A stretch of 64,000 nt of DNA from positions 58,350-122,349 of the forward strand of contig NZ_LLXU01000050.1 in the NCBI RefSeq assembly GCF_001431645.1, in the 5' to 3' direction. Every line of letters begins with the position of its first letter. The first letter of the stretch is position 1. The position numbers and the translations under genes are program-made. Of this stretch, positions 7,837 through 17,206 are shown in pieces. This DNA comes from Stenotrophomonas panacihumi (GTDB lineage Bacteria; Pseudomonadota; Gammaproteobacteria; Xanthomonadales; Xanthomonadaceae). The notes under the pieces were generated by a model. The model was not told the origin of the DNA and made no database searches. It was given only the letters and a program-made list of their open reading frames with translations.

Positions 7837-8664
7837 TCAGCCGCCGACGCGCGCCGAATAGCGCTCGCCGTCGTGGTCCACGCGCACCGGCCCGTCGAAC
7901 ACCGCCGACAGCGGCTCGTCGCGCAGCAGCGCCTCGCGGTGGCCATCGGCGAAGATGCGGCCGCCGCGCAGCAGCACCACGCGCTCGATCTCCGGCACGA
8001 TCTCCTCGATGTGGTGGGTCACCAGCACGAGCGTGATGCCCTGGCGGGCGAGGTCGCGCATGGTGTCCACCAGATGCTGGCGGGCGATGAGGTCCAGGCC
8101 CGTGGAGGGCTCGTCCAGCAGCAGCGCCTGCGGCCGGTTGACCAATGCGCGGGCGATCAGCACCCGGCGCGTCTCGCCAGCGGACAGCTCGGCATACGGG
8201 CGTTCGAGCAGCGGCAACGCGCGGGCGAGGGTCAGCGCCTCGCGCGCACGCTCACGCATGGCATCGGTGACTTCGCGGTGCGGCGGGACGACGTAGCTGG
8301 CGAAGAAGCCGGAGATCACCGCGCTCTCCACGCTCAGGCCCGGCATGTCGGCCAGGTTGCCGCTGAGGTCGCCGGTGACGATGCCCAGCTGGGAACGCAG
8401 GCGGTCCACCTGCCAGCGCGTCTGCCCCAGCACCTTCACCGGCGCATCGCCGCCGGCGCGGGCCAGCGGATAGAGCTCGCGGGTGATGAGCTTGATGAAG
8501 GACGACTTGCCGCAGCCGTTCGGGCCGAGGATCGCGGTGTGCTGGCCCATCGCGATGGACAGGCTCAACTCGTGGAGGACACGGACCTGGCCGCGGGTGA
8601 CGCTGGCGCGGTCCAGTTCGATCAGGGGGGCGTCGGAGGGGAGGGCTTGCGGCACGGCGGACAT
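7837..8664 (-). CDS. ABC transporter ATP-binding protein, orphan
   Basis: 275 residues, a single ATPase domain. Walker A is GPNGCGKS at 47-54, the signature is LSAGE at 160-164, Walker B is LLLDE at 181-185, and a switch histidine occurs in LVTHH near 217. No permease or binding-protein gene adjoins, so the partner is unknown; stand-alone relatives (ModF/YlmA-like) are annotated for molybdate or metal transport without firm proof. The ATG at 8664 begins a normal ABC N-terminus; the very long open frame upstream (to ~9924) is the antisense of the desaturase gene. It is transcribed divergently from the desaturase with a ~130-base gap. Confidence 0.9.
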   Translation of the reverse strand: MSAVPQALPSDAPLIELDRASVTRGQVRVLHELSLSIAMGQHTAILGPNGCGKSSFIKLITRELYPLARAGGDAPVKVLGQTRWQVDRLRSQLGIVTGDLSGNLADMPGLSVESAVISGFFASYVVPPHREVTDAMRERAREALTLARALPLLERPYAELSAGETRRVLIARALVNRPQALLLDEPSTGLDLIARQHLVDTMRDLARQGITLVLVTHHIEEIVPEIERVVLLRGGRIFADGHREALLRDEPLSAVFDGPVRVDHDGERYSARVGG

Positions 8665-8796
8665 GAATGGGCAATCGAAAGTGAAAGAGTGAGCGACTGA
8701 ACAACATACGCTTGCGACGGGTGCAGTTTGCCGCCATCGGCCCCATGATGTCTTCCACACACTGCGCATCGCCGACCTTTCGGCCGGAGTTTCCCC

Positions 8797-10002
8797 ATGT
8801 TTGCCCAATCGCTCGTGGACGTCCTGACCGGGGGCCTGACCGGCCTGGGCTGGTGGGAGATGCTGGCGGTGCTGCTGGTCTTCACCCAGCTGACGATCTT
8901 CTCGGTGACGCTGTACCTGCACCGCAGCCAGGCGCATCGCGGCGTGGATTTCCACCCGGCGCTGGCGCACTTCTTCCGCTTCTGGACCTGGCTGACCACC
9001 TCGATGATCACCCGCGAGTGGGTGGCGATCCATCGCAAGCACCACGCCAAGGTCGAGACCGAGGAAGACCCGCACAGCCCGCAGGTGAAGGGCATCGGCA
9101 AGGTGTTCTGGCGTGGCGTTGAGCTGTATCGCGAAGCGCGCGCGCAGCGTGCGGACATGGAGCAGTACGGCAAGGGCGCCCCGGACGACTGGGTGGAGCG
9201 CCATCTCTACACGCCGCACGCCAACCTGGGCCCCGTGGTGCTGTTCTTCGTCAACGCCGTGCTGTTCGGCCTGCCGGGCGTGGCGCTGTGGGCGATCCAG
9301 ATGGCGTGGATCCCGTTCTGGGCTGCCGGCGTGGTCAACGGCCTGGGCCACTGGTGGGGTTATCGCAACTTCGAGTCGGCCGACACCTCCACCAACCTCA
9401 CCCCGTGGGCGTTCTGGATCGGCGGCGAAGAGCTGCACAACAACCACCATGCGTTCCCGAGCTCGGCGCGCTTTTCCATGCGCCGCTGGGAGTTCGACAT
9501 TGGCTGGCAGGTGATCCGCCTGCTGGAGACGTTGCGCCTGGCCAAGGTGCTGCGCGTGGCGCCGAAGCTGGACATCCGCCCGAACATCAGCGTGCCCGAC
9601 GCCGACACGCTGCGCGCGCTGCTTTCGCACCGTTTCCAGGCCATGACCGATTACCAGCGCAACGTGTTCAAGCCGGCGCTGCGCGAGGAAGCGGCCGCCG
9701 CTGGCGCGCGCATGCGCGAACTGCTGCCCAAGCGCCTGCGCCGCGGGCTGGTGGACGACGGCCGCTGGCTCAAGCCCGACGCGCGCCAGCAGCTGCACGA
9801 TTGGGTGGCGCAGCGCCCGCGCATCAGCACGCTGGTCGAACACCGCGCGCGGCTGTCCGCGCTGCTGGAAGCGCGCAGCCACGACGCCGCCGAACGCCTG
9901 CGCCAGCTGCAGGCCTGGTGCCATGACGCCGAATCCAGCGGCATCGCCGCGCTGCAGGCCTATGCGGCGCGCCTGAAGGGTTATGCGTTGAGCGGCGCAT
10001 GA
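8797..10002 (+). CDS. Delta-9-type acyl desaturase with transposase-like C-terminal tail
   Basis: 401 residues. The membrane di-iron desaturase core has all three histidine boxes: HRSQAH at 42-47, HRKHH at 79-83 and HNNHH at 214-218, with hydrophobic segments near 20-40, 55-70, 145-165 and 168-185. It introduces a cis double bond into acyl chains (acyl-CoA or phospholipid-bound) and would adjust membrane fluidity. Residues ~312-398 do not belong to the core: they are charged, helical and resemble the C-terminal end of ISL3/IS204-type transposases (LKPDARQQLHDWVAQRP, then LQAWCHDAESSGIAALQAYA). Its stop overlaps the EF-hand gene start (ATGA). Core function is confident; the tail's role is unknown. 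Confidence 0.92.
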   Translation: MFAQSLVDVLTGGLTGLGWWEMLAVLLVFTQLTIFSVTLYLHRSQAHRGVDFHPALAHFFRFWTWLTTSMITREWVAIHRKHHAKVETEEDPHSPQVKGIGKVFWRGVELYREARAQRADMEQYGKGAPDDWVERHLYTPHANLGPVVLFFVNAVLFGLPGVALWAIQMAWIPFWAAGVVNGLGHWWGYRNFESADTSTNLTPWAFWIGGEELHNNHHAFPSSARFSMRRWEFDIGWQVIRLLETLRLAKVLRVAPKLDIRPNISVPDADTLRALLSHRFQAMTDYQRNVFKPALREEAAAAGARMRELLPKRLRRGLVDDGRWLKPDARQQLHDWVAQRPRISTLVEHRARLSALLEARSHDAAERLRQLQAWCHDAESSGIAALQAYAARLKGYALSGA

Positions 10003-10379
10003 TCGACCGCGTCTTGTCGAAGCTGTTTCCCGAACGCCGCCTCGTGCGGCGTTCGTCGTGCTGGGTGTTGGGTTTGGCCCTGCTGGCAGGCAGCGCGCAC
10101 GCGCAGGTGACCGACAGCGGCGAGTACCTCAAGCGCATGGATACCGACGGCGACGGCCGCGTCAGCCTGGCCGAGTACCTGGCGTGGATGAGCTATGCGT
10201 TCGACCAGCGCGACCGCAACGGCGATGGCGTGCTGAGCGCCGACGAGTTGCCAGGTGGGCGCGGCAAGCCGGTGACGCGGGAAGAGCACATCGCCACGTT
10301 GACTGCGCGCTTCAAGAAGCAGGATGCGAATGGCGATGGCTGGCTGAGCGCGAAGGAATTGCTGGCGCCGCCGCGGTAA
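9999..10379 (+). CDS. Secreted EF-hand calcium-binding protein
   Basis: 126 residues with an N-terminal basic stretch and signal peptide (LGLALLAGSAHA, cleavage about residue 35). Three canonical 12-residue EF loops follow: Asp48-Glu59 (DTDGDGRVSLAE), Asp72-Glu83 (DRNGDGVLSADE) and Asp109-Glu120 (DANGDGWLSAKE), each with acidic residues at positions 1, 3, 5 and 12. It should bind Ca2+ in the periplasm or outside; the partner is unknown. The ATG overlaps the desaturase stop (ATGA), so the two are probably translated together, though their functional link is not obvious. Confidence 0.9.
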   Translation: MIDRVLSKLFPERRLVRRSSCWVLGLALLAGSAHAQVTDSGEYLKRMDTDGDGRVSLAEYLAWMSYAFDQRDRNGDGVLSADELPGGRGKPVTREEHIATLTARFKKQDANGDGWLSAKELLAPPR

Positions 10380-10384
10380 TCGCA

Positions 10385-10413
10385 GGCGGCCGGGCGGAGA
10401 AGGCCCGGCCGCC
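10385..10413. terminator. Strong hairpin between convergent genes
   Basis: A perfect 11-bp GC stem (GGCGGCCGGGC at 10385-10395, 7-base loop, complement 10403-10413) occupies the 40-base gap between the EF-hand gene and the convergent oxidoreductase. On the plus strand CCCGTTT follows, only a weak T-run. It is a likely bidirectional terminator. Confidence 0.5.
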
Positions 10414-10419
10414 CCCGTT

Positions 10420-13400
10420 TCAGGCCGCCTGCACGATATGCAGTGCCTTGGGATTGCGCCACTGCGCCAGCAGCGCCGCTTCGCGCGCCTTGGCCTCGTG
10501 CAGGTGCGCTTCCTTGACGTGCCCGTAGCCGCGGATGTGCTCCGGGATCGCGGCGATCTGCGCGGCCAGGCCGACGTTATCGGCGTCCAGCTTCTCCAGC
10601 AGCGAATCCACGGTCTGCGCATAGTCGGCGATCAGCTGCCGCTCGCCGCGCCGCTCGGCGGTGTAGCCGAACACGTCGAACGTGCCGCCGCGCAGGAAGC
10701 GCAGCTTGGCCAGCAGGCCGAACGCCTTGAACATCCACGGCCCGTACTCGCGCTTGACCAGCCGGCCTTCGGCATCCTTCTTCGCCAGCAAGGGCGGGGC
10801 GAGGTGGAAACGCACCTGGAAGTCGCCTTCGAACTGCTGCGCCAGCCGCTGCTGGAACTCGCCGCTGGTATACAGGCGCGCGACCTCGTACTCGTCCTTG
10901 TACGCCATCAGCTTGAAGTAATAGCGCGATACCGCCTCGGAGAGCGCAGTCGAACCCGGCGCGCGCGCCTGCTCGGCGGCGCGCACGCGGTCTACCAGCG
11001 TGCGGTAGCGGTTCGCGTAGGCCGCATCCTGGTAATCGGTGAGGAAGGCCACGCGACGCGCGACCAGCTCGTCCAGCGAACGCGACAGGCGCGCATCATC
11101 CATCGGCAGGAATGCCAGCGCGTCGCCATCGCCGGACGGCAGCCCGCGCACGGCCGGGCCGTCGCCGGTATCGCGCGGCGCGGCCGTGGCACCGCCCTCG
11201 TTGCCTTCCCAGTCCAGCGGCGGCAGCGACTGCAGCTGATGCGGCTTGCGCTCCTGCGCGGTCTCGCGGTTGCGCACCAGGCCGGCGGCCTGCTGCACCG
11301 CTTCCGGGTCGATGGCCGCCAGGCGGCCCCAGGCGAACGCCTGCTGGTTCATCTGCACCGCGGCGCCGTTGAGTTCGATGGCCCGCATCAGCGCGTCGAA
11401 CGACACCGGCACCAGCCCCTGCTGCCAGGCATGGCCGAGCATGAAGAGGTTGGCGGCGATGGCATCGCCCAGCAGCGCGGTGGCCAGCTGGGTGGCGTCG
11501 AGCAGCTGCGGCTCGCGGCCGCCGAGCGCCACGCGCACGCCGGCGATGATTTCCGCCGCGGGGAACTGCAGGTCCGGGCGCATCGTGAAGCTGCCCGGCA
11601 TCGCCTCGTAGGTGTTGAGCACGACTTCCGAACGCTCCGGGCGCACCTTGGACAGCGCCCAGTAGTCGTTCACCACGACCATGTCGCAGCCCAGCACCAG
11701 GTCGGCCTCGCCGGCGGCGATGCGCACGGCGTGGATGTCTTCGGGCGTGCGCGCGATGCGCACGTGCGTGGTCACCGCGCCGCCCTTCTGCGCCAGGCCG
11801 GTCTGGTCGAGCACCGTGGCGCCGCGGCCCTCCAGGTGGCCGGCCATGCCCAGCAGCGCGCCGATGGTCACCACGCCGGTGCCGCCGACGCCGGTGATGA
11901 GGATGTTCCAGGGCTCGGCCAGGTCGGTGCGCTGCACCGGCGCGGGCAGGTGCTCGAGCAGGTGGGTGGCATCGCTGCGGCGGCCCTTGCGTGGCGCCCC
12001 GCCATGCACGGTCACGAAGCTCGGGCAGAAGCCCGAGACGCAGGAGTAATCCTTGTTGCAGTTGGACTGGTCGATCTCGCGCTTGCGCCCGAACTCGGTT
12101 TCCTTCGGCAGCACGGACACGCAGAAGCTCTTCTCGCCGCAATCGCCGCAGCCTTCGCAGACCAGCGAGTTGACCATCACCCGCTTCGGCGGGTCGACCA
12201 GCTTGCCGCGCTTGCGGCGGCGGCGCTTCTCGGTCGCGCAGGTCTGGTCGTAGATGAGGATGCTCACGCCCTTCACCGTGCGCAGGCGCTTTTGCACCTC
12301 GTCCAGTTCGCCGCGGTCGTAGAACTCGGTGTCGTGCGGGAACAGGTCGCGCCGGCGCGACCACTTGGTGATGTCGTCGCTGAGCACCACGATGGTGTGG
12401 ATGCCCTCGGCATGCATCTGCCGCGCGATGTCCGGCACGGTGAGCGTGCCGTCGACCGGTTGGCCGCCGGTCATGGCGACGGCGTCGTTGTAGAGGATCT
12501 TGTAGGTGATGTTGACGCCGGTGGCGACCGACTGCCGGATCGCCAGCGTGCCGCTATGGAAGTAGGTGCCGTCGCCGAGGTTCTGGAACACGTGCGGCGT
12601 TTCGGTGAACGGCGCCTGCCCGGACCACGTCACGCCTTCGCCGCCCATGTGGGTGAAGGTGTCGGTGGATCGATCCATCCACGTCACCATGTAATGGCAG
12701 CCGATGCCGCCCATGGCGCGCGAGCCGTCCGGCACCGCGGTGGAGGTGTTGTGCGGGCAGCCGGAGCAGTAATGCGGCACGCGCGGGAACTGCGCGCGCG
12801 GCAGCGCCATCTCCGCTTCCTTGGCGTCCATCCAGCGCAGGCGCTGTTCGATGGACTCGGTGTTGAAGAAGCGCTGGATGCGCTTGCCGATCACCGCGGC
12901 GATGGTCGCCGGGGTCAGTTCGCCCGTGGAAGGCAGGATCCACTCGCCGGCCTCGTCGTACTTGCCGACGATGCTCGGGCGCGCGCCCTGGTGGGCCGGC
13001 CAGTTGTAGAACAACTCCTTCATCTGCCGCTCGATGAAGGCGCGCTTCTCCTCCACCACCACGATGTCTTCCAGCCCCTGCGCGAAGCGGGTGATGCCGA
13101 CCGGCTCCAGCGGCCAGGTCATGCCGACCTTGTAGACGCGGATGCCGATCGCCGCGCACGCGGCTTCGTCCAGGCCCAGGTATTCCAGCGCCTGCAGCAC
13201 GTCCAGGTAGCTCTTGCCGGTGGTGACGATGCCCAGGCGCGCGTTCGGCGAATCGAGCACGGTGCGGTCGATGCCGTTGGCGCGCGCGAAGGCCTGCGCC
13301 GCCTTCACCGCATAGCGGTGCAGGCGCATCTCCTGGTCCAGCGGCGGGTCCGGCCAGCGGATGCCCAGCCCGCCGGCGGGCACTTCGAAATCTTCCGGCA

Positions 13401-14124
13401 GCACGATTCGGCGCGCGAACGGATCCACCTGCACCGACGCGGAGGACTCCACCGTTTCGGCAATGGTCTTGAAGCCGATCCAGCGCCCGGTGTAGCGGCT
13501 CATCGCCCAGCCGACGAGGCCCAGGTCGAGGATGTCCTGCACGCCGGCCGGGTTGAGGATCGGCATCATCGCGCTGACGAATTCGTCCTCGCTGCCGTGC
13601 GGCAGCGTGGAGCTGCGGCAGGCGTGGTCGTCGGCGGCCAGCGCCAGCACGCCGCCGTGGCGCCAGGTGCCGGCGGCATTGCCGTGCTTGAACACATCGC
13701 CCGTGCGGTCCACGCCCGGGCCCTTGCCGTACCACATGCCGAACACGCCATCGACGGTGGCGCCGGGGAACAGGTGGGTCTGCTGCGTGCCCCACACCAT
13801 GGTGGCGGCCAGGTCCTCGTTGAGGCCCGGGGTGAATTTCACCTTCGCCGCTTCCAGGTGCTTGCGCGCGCGCCACAGCTCCAGGTCGAAGCCGCCGAGC
13901 GGGCTGCCGCGATAGCCGCTGATGAAGCCGGCCGTGGCCAGCCCGGCGGCTTCGTCGCGCAGGCGCTGCATCAACGGCAGGCGCACCAGGGCCTGCACGC
14001 CGGACAGGTAGATCCGCCCGTCGGTGCGCGTGTATTTGTGCTCGAGCGTGTAATCGCGGTCCAGGGAGCCGATCGCCGGCGTGTTGGCGGAAGACGGCGA
14101 GGTAAGTTCGGCGGTGCTGGTCAT
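10420..14124 (-). CDS. Indolepyruvate/2-oxoacid ferredoxin oxidoreductase, single chain
   Basis: 1234 residues, fusing alpha, beta and gamma modules of the 2-oxoacid:ferredoxin oxidoreductase family. The N-terminal pyrimidine-type TPP domain has GFISGYRGSPLGGFD. The TPP pyrophosphate region shows CSGCPHN and LGDGTYFHSG around residues 490-515. A ferredoxin-like segment with CEGCGDCGEKSFC and later cysteines lies near 650-690, and the gamma domain begins GVGGTGVVTIG near 745. Such enzymes oxidatively decarboxylate aryl or branched 2-oxoacids to acyl-CoA, with ferredoxin as acceptor, and work in aromatic amino-acid breakdown. The ATG at 14124 was chosen because the 30 residues upstream are basic and low in family likeness. 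It is monocistronic and convergent with the EF-hand gene. The exact 2-oxoacid is not shown by sequence. Confidence 0.92.
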   Translation of the reverse strand: MTSTAELTSPSSANTPAIGSLDRDYTLEHKYTRTDGRIYLSGVQALVRLPLMQRLRDEAAGLATAGFISGYRGSPLGGFDLELWRARKHLEAAKVKFTPGLNEDLAATMVWGTQQTHLFPGATVDGVFGMWYGKGPGVDRTGDVFKHGNAAGTWRHGGVLALAADDHACRSSTLPHGSEDEFVSAMMPILNPAGVQDILDLGLVGWAMSRYTGRWIGFKTIAETVESSASVQVDPFARRIVLPEDFEVPAGGLGIRWPDPPLDQEMRLHRYAVKAAQAFARANGIDRTVLDSPNARLGIVTTGKSYLDVLQALEYLGLDEAACAAIGIRVYKVGMTWPLEPVGITRFAQGLEDIVVVEEKRAFIERQMKELFYNWPAHQGARPSIVGKYDEAGEWILPSTGELTPATIAAVIGKRIQRFFNTESIEQRLRWMDAKEAEMALPRAQFPRVPHYCSGCPHNTSTAVPDGSRAMGGIGCHYMVTWMDRSTDTFTHMGGEGVTWSGQAPFTETPHVFQNLGDGTYFHSGTLAIRQSVATGVNITYKILYNDAVAMTGGQPVDGTLTVPDIARQMHAEGIHTIVVLSDDITKWSRRRDLFPHDTEFYDRGELDEVQKRLRTVKGVSILIYDQTCATEKRRRRKRGKLVDPPKRVMVNSLVCEGCGDCGEKSFCVSVLPKETEFGRKREIDQSNCNKDYSCVSGFCPSFVTVHGGAPRKGRRSDATHLLEHLPAPVQRTDLAEPWNILITGVGGTGVVTIGALLGMAGHLEGRGATVLDQTGLAQKGGAVTTHVRIARTPEDIHAVRIAAGEADLVLGCDMVVVNDYWALSKVRPERSEVVLNTYEAMPGSFTMRPDLQFPAAEIIAGVRVALGGREPQLLDATQLATALLGDAIAANLFMLGHAWQQGLVPVSFDALMRAIELNGAAVQMNQQAFAWGRLAAIDPEAVQQAAGLVRNRETAQERKPHQLQSLPPLDWEGNEGGATAAPRDTGDGPAVRGLPSGDGDALAFLPMDDARLSRSLDELVARRVAFLTDYQDAAYANRYRTLVDRVRAAEQARAPGSTALSEAVSRYYFKLMAYKDEYEVARLYTSGEFQQRLAQQFEGDFQVRFHLAPPLLAKKDAEGRLVKREYGPWMFKAFGLLAKLRFLRGGTFDVFGYTAERRGERQLIADYAQTVDSLLEKLDADNVGLAAQIAAIPEHIRGYGHVKEAHLHEAKAREAALLAQWRNPKALHIVQAA

Positions 14125-14291
14125 GGCTGGCCCGGCGGGGTTGGCAGGTCGGCTCCGCGAGGGAGGCCGCGCGGTCGGCGATTGTAACAGTGCGTCTTCT
14201 GTGACCCCGCGCACTCGTGTCTTGTGCGCTCGTGCGGTTAGGATGCAAGGTGGGAGGAAGGGGTGTATCCGGCTTCAGGGGGAATTTGGAC

Positions 14292-14933
14292 GTGAAGAAG
14301 ACTCAAACATGGCGCGTTGCCATGGCGTTGGCTGCGTGGGCGTTCTGCGCGAGTGCGTGGGCCCAGGCAGTGCCCAAGCCCAAGGAGTTCTATTTCGACG
14401 AGGATCGCAGCACCACGCGTCCCGTCGTGGTGGTGTCCGGGCAGGGCGATGCAGTCGTGGACAAGCTCGCAACGCTCGTGCAGCGCGATCCGCGCGCGGT
14501 GGAAGCGCGCGTGCAGCTCGGCACGCTGGCCATCTCCGGTGGACGTCGTGAGTTGGGCGACCAGCTCTACAAGGCGGCGCTGGAATCGCTGTCGACCAGC
14601 AGCCAGCAGTATCGCCAGGCGGCCTGGAACTATGGCTGGGCGTTGCTGCGTGCCGGTGACCCGGAGCAGGCGCTGCACCAGTGGATCGCCTTGAGCGGTG
14701 GCCGCCCGGCCACGCCCAACTGGCTGCCGCCGACGCTGGCGTTGACGCTGTGGAAGCTCGATCGCAAGGAAGAGGCCATCAGCTGGTTCGGCGCCGCCGC
14801 GCGCACCTGGCCGGACCAATGGGGTGACCCGGGCAACTTCGCCACCCTGCTGCCGGACTGGAGCGACGACGAGCGCGCCGCGCTGGCCGCCGTGCTGGCC
14901 GCCTACCAGGCCAACCCGCCGGCCTGGCCGTAA
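14292..14933 (+). CDS. Secreted TPR-containing protein, function unknown
   Basis: 213 residues from a GTG at 14292, preceded by GGGGGA nine bases upstream. A signal peptide (MALAAWAFCASAWA, cleavage about residue 24) leads into a helical domain with TPR-like features: AVEARVQLGTLAISGG, QAAWNYGWALLRAGDPEQALHQW (in part) and LALTLWKLDRKEEAISWFGAA. TPR folds mediate protein contacts, so this may be a periplasmic assembly or scaffold factor. No family function is recognised. It is divergent from the oxidoreductase gene, and about 170 bases separate it from the transporter downstream. Confidence 0.75.
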   Translation: MKKTQTWRVAMALAAWAFCASAWAQAVPKPKEFYFDEDRSTTRPVVVVSGQGDAVVDKLATLVQRDPRAVEARVQLGTLAISGGRRELGDQLYKAALESLSTSSQQYRQAAWNYGWALLRAGDPEQALHQWIALSGGRPATPNWLPPTLALTLWKLDRKEEAISWFGAAARTWPDQWGDPGNFATLLPDWSDDERAALAAVLAAYQANPPAWP

Positions 14934-15099
14934 GGGCAACGGGAGGGCGGCTGCGATGCGGTCGCCCCGCCCCGCGTGGAAGGAAGGCCACCGCGGTGGC
15001 CTGCAGTTTTCCATCCCTCGCCTTGTGAGCGGGTTTGCTGCGGCGCACAATCATGCGCCGCTTCCTGCCCATCGGCCCCGTTTCAGGGGCGAATCCGCC

Positions 15100-16272
15100 A
15101 TGTCCTCGCGTCTTCCCCTGATCGCGCTCGCCGTGAGCGCCTTTGCCATCGGCACCACCGAATTCGTGGTGATGGGCCTGCTGCAGCAGATGGCCGCCGA
15201 TTTGGACGTCTCCATTCCCGCCGCCGGCCTGCTGGTCTCCGGCTATGCCATGGGCGTGGTGATCGGCGGGCCGCTGCTGGCCATGGCTACCGCCCGCCTG
15301 CCGCGCAAGACGGTGCTGCTGGTGCTGATGGGGGTGTTCATCGTCGGCAACCTGCTGTGCGCGCTGGCCCCGAACTACGAAACGCTGATGGCGGCACGGG
15401 TCATCGCTTCGCTGGCGCATGGCTCCTTCTTCGGCGCCGGCGCCGTGGTCGCCGGCCATATCGCCGCGCCCGGCCGGCGCACCCAGGCCATCGCGCTGAT
15501 GTTCGCCGGCCTCACCATCGCCAACATCTTCGGCGTGCCCGCCGGTACCGTGCTGGGCCAGGCGCTGGGCTGGCGCTCCACGTTCTGGGCGGTCACGGTG
15601 CTGGGCATCGTCGCGCTGCTGGTGATGGCGCGCTACGTGCCGCGCCTGGAAGCCATGCCGCCGCCGCGCCTGGGCGAGGAACTGCGCCGGGTGCTCAAGC
15701 CGCAGGTGTGGGTGGCGCTGGGCATGACGGTGTTTGGCTTCGGCGGCGTGTTCGCGGTGTTCACCTATATCGACCCGATCCTCACCCACCGCGCCGGCCT
15801 GGACGAGCACGCCATCAGCCGCGTGCTGGTGCTGTTCGGCGTGGGCGCCACGATCGGCACGCTGGTGGGCGGCAAGCTGGCCGACCACCGGCTGATGCGC
15901 AGCATCACCCTGCTGCTCGGCGCGCTGTGCGTGTTCTTCCTGTGCTTTGCCACGCTGATGGATTCGCCGGCGGGCGCGGTGGTGGGCGTGTTCCTGATCG
16001 GCGTGCTGGGCTTTGCCGCCAACCCGGGCCTGCAGACGCGTTCGATGCAGCAGGCGCACGATGCGCCGCTGCTGGCCTCCACCCTCAACCAGAGCGCGTT
16101 CAACCTCGGCAACGCGGGGGGCGCCTGGCTGGGCGCGGCGATGCTGTCGCACGGGGCCATCTACCCGCAGCTGAGTTACGCGGCGGCGGCGGTCACCGCT
16201 GGCGGCATCGGCCTGACGCTGCTCAGCGCCTGGATGGAACGCCGCGGGCTGCGCGAAGCCGCGGCCTGCTGA
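15100..16272 (+). CDS. MFS efflux transporter, DHA1 (AraJ/YdhP-like)
   Basis: 390 residues with about 12 membrane segments. The start IALAVSAFAIGTTEFVVMGL is the hallmark of the AraJ/YdhP/SotB group of drug and sugar exporters, and the A-loop between helices 2 and 3 has ATARLPRKTVLL. The ATG at 15100 gives the normal short cytoplasmic N-terminus; a CACAAT -10-like hexamer lies at 15046-15051. These H+ antiporters export arabinose, arabinosides or various toxic compounds; the substrate cannot be read from sequence. It is followed 16 bases later by the AEC transporter, so the two may share a transcript. Confidence 0.9.
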   Translation: MSSRLPLIALAVSAFAIGTTEFVVMGLLQQMAADLDVSIPAAGLLVSGYAMGVVIGGPLLAMATARLPRKTVLLVLMGVFIVGNLLCALAPNYETLMAARVIASLAHGSFFGAGAVVAGHIAAPGRRTQAIALMFAGLTIANIFGVPAGTVLGQALGWRSTFWAVTVLGIVALLVMARYVPRLEAMPPPRLGEELRRVLKPQVWVALGMTVFGFGGVFAVFTYIDPILTHRAGLDEHAISRVLVLFGVGATIGTLVGGKLADHRLMRSITLLLGALCVFFLCFATLMDSPAGAVVGVFLIGVLGFAANPGLQTRSMQQAHDAPLLASTLNQSAFNLGNAGGAWLGAAMLSHGAIYPQLSYAAAAVTAGGIGLTLLSAWMERRGLREAAAC

Positions 16273-16288
16273 GGCCGGCGACCCGCCC

Positions 16289-17203
16289 ATGGCCCTGGAT
16301 GCTTTCGCGCTCATCCTGCTGACCCTCGGCCTGGGCCTGCTGTTCGCCCGCCTGCGCGTATTGCCGGAGAACAGTGCCGACGTGCTCAACCGCGTCGTGC
16401 TGTATCTGTGCCTGCCGGCCGCGGTGCTCACCTACGTGCCGCGCCTGCACCTGGACCGCTCGCTGCTGGGGCTCATCGCCACGCCGTGGATACTGGCGGC
16501 GGCCACCGTGGCGCTGGTGACGCTGTGCACGCGCGCGCTGAAGCTGCGTCGCGACGAGCACGCCGTGCTGCTGATGTGCGTGGGGCTGAGCAATTCCAGC
16601 TTCATCGGCTACCCGATGATCCGCGCGTTGCTTGGCGACCATGCGCTGCCCTACGCGGTGGTCTACGACCAGTTCGGCACCTTCGTGCTGCTGTCGACCT
16701 TCGGCCTGTACGTGCTGGCCCGCTACAGCGGCGACACTCCGCCGACGACGAAGCAGATCCTGCTGCGCATCGTGCGCTTCCCGCCGCTGTGGGCGCTGTT
16801 GCTGGCGCTGACGGTGATGCCCGAACAGCCGCCGGCGTGGATCGGCGCGGCGCTCAAGAGCCTCTCCGACGCGATGCTGCCGCTGGTGATGCTGGCCGTG
16901 GGCTTCTCGCTGCAACTGCGGCTGCCGCCTTCCGAACTGCGCCCGCTCGGCGCCGGCCTGCTGCTCAAGCTGCTGGTGCTGCCGCTGCTGGCGTGGCCGT
17001 TGTCGCTGGCGTTCGGCCTGCAGGGCGAACGGCTGCAGGCGAACGTGCTGGAAACCGCGATGCCGACGATGATCACCGCCGCCGCGCTGGCGATCTCCCA
17101 CCGGCTGGCGCCGCGGCTGGCCGCGGCGATGGTCGGCTACAGCATCCTGCTCTCTCTGCTGACCCTGCCGGCCTGGGCCTGGGTGCTCGCGCGCTGGGGC
17201 TGA
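16289..17203 (+). CDS. AEC (auxin efflux carrier) family transporter
   Basis: 304 residues in two five-helix halves, typical of the AEC family (bile/arsenite/riboflavin transporter fold). Conserved features include LNRVVLYLCLPAAVL near residues 33-47, LSNSSFIGYP near 100 and the C-terminal ETAMPTMITAAALA. Bacterial members (MdcF, YfdV-like) carry malonate, malate or other organic acids by proton-linked transport; the substrate here is not evident. The stop lies 3 bases from the convergent AAA ATPase stop, with no room for a separate terminator. Confidence 0.9.
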   Translation: MALDAFALILLTLGLGLLFARLRVLPENSADVLNRVVLYLCLPAAVLTYVPRLHLDRSLLGLIATPWILAAATVALVTLCTRALKLRRDEHAVLLMCVGLSNSSFIGYPMIRALLGDHALPYAVVYDQFGTFVLLSTFGLYVLARYSGDTPPTTKQILLRIVRFPPLWALLLALTVMPEQPPAWIGAALKSLSDAMLPLVMLAVGFSLQLRLPPSELRPLGAGLLLKLLVLPLLAWPLSLAFGLQGERLQANVLETAMPTMITAAALAISHRLAPRLAAAMVGYSILLSLLTLPAWAWVLARWG

Positions 17204-17206
17204 GGC

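Noticed and set aside
10438..14187. A 1249-codon open frame on the plus strand
   Set aside because: It is the antisense of the indolepyruvate ferredoxin oxidoreductase gene; its sequence is His/Arg/Gln/Ala-rich with no domain, as expected from a GC-rich antisense frame.
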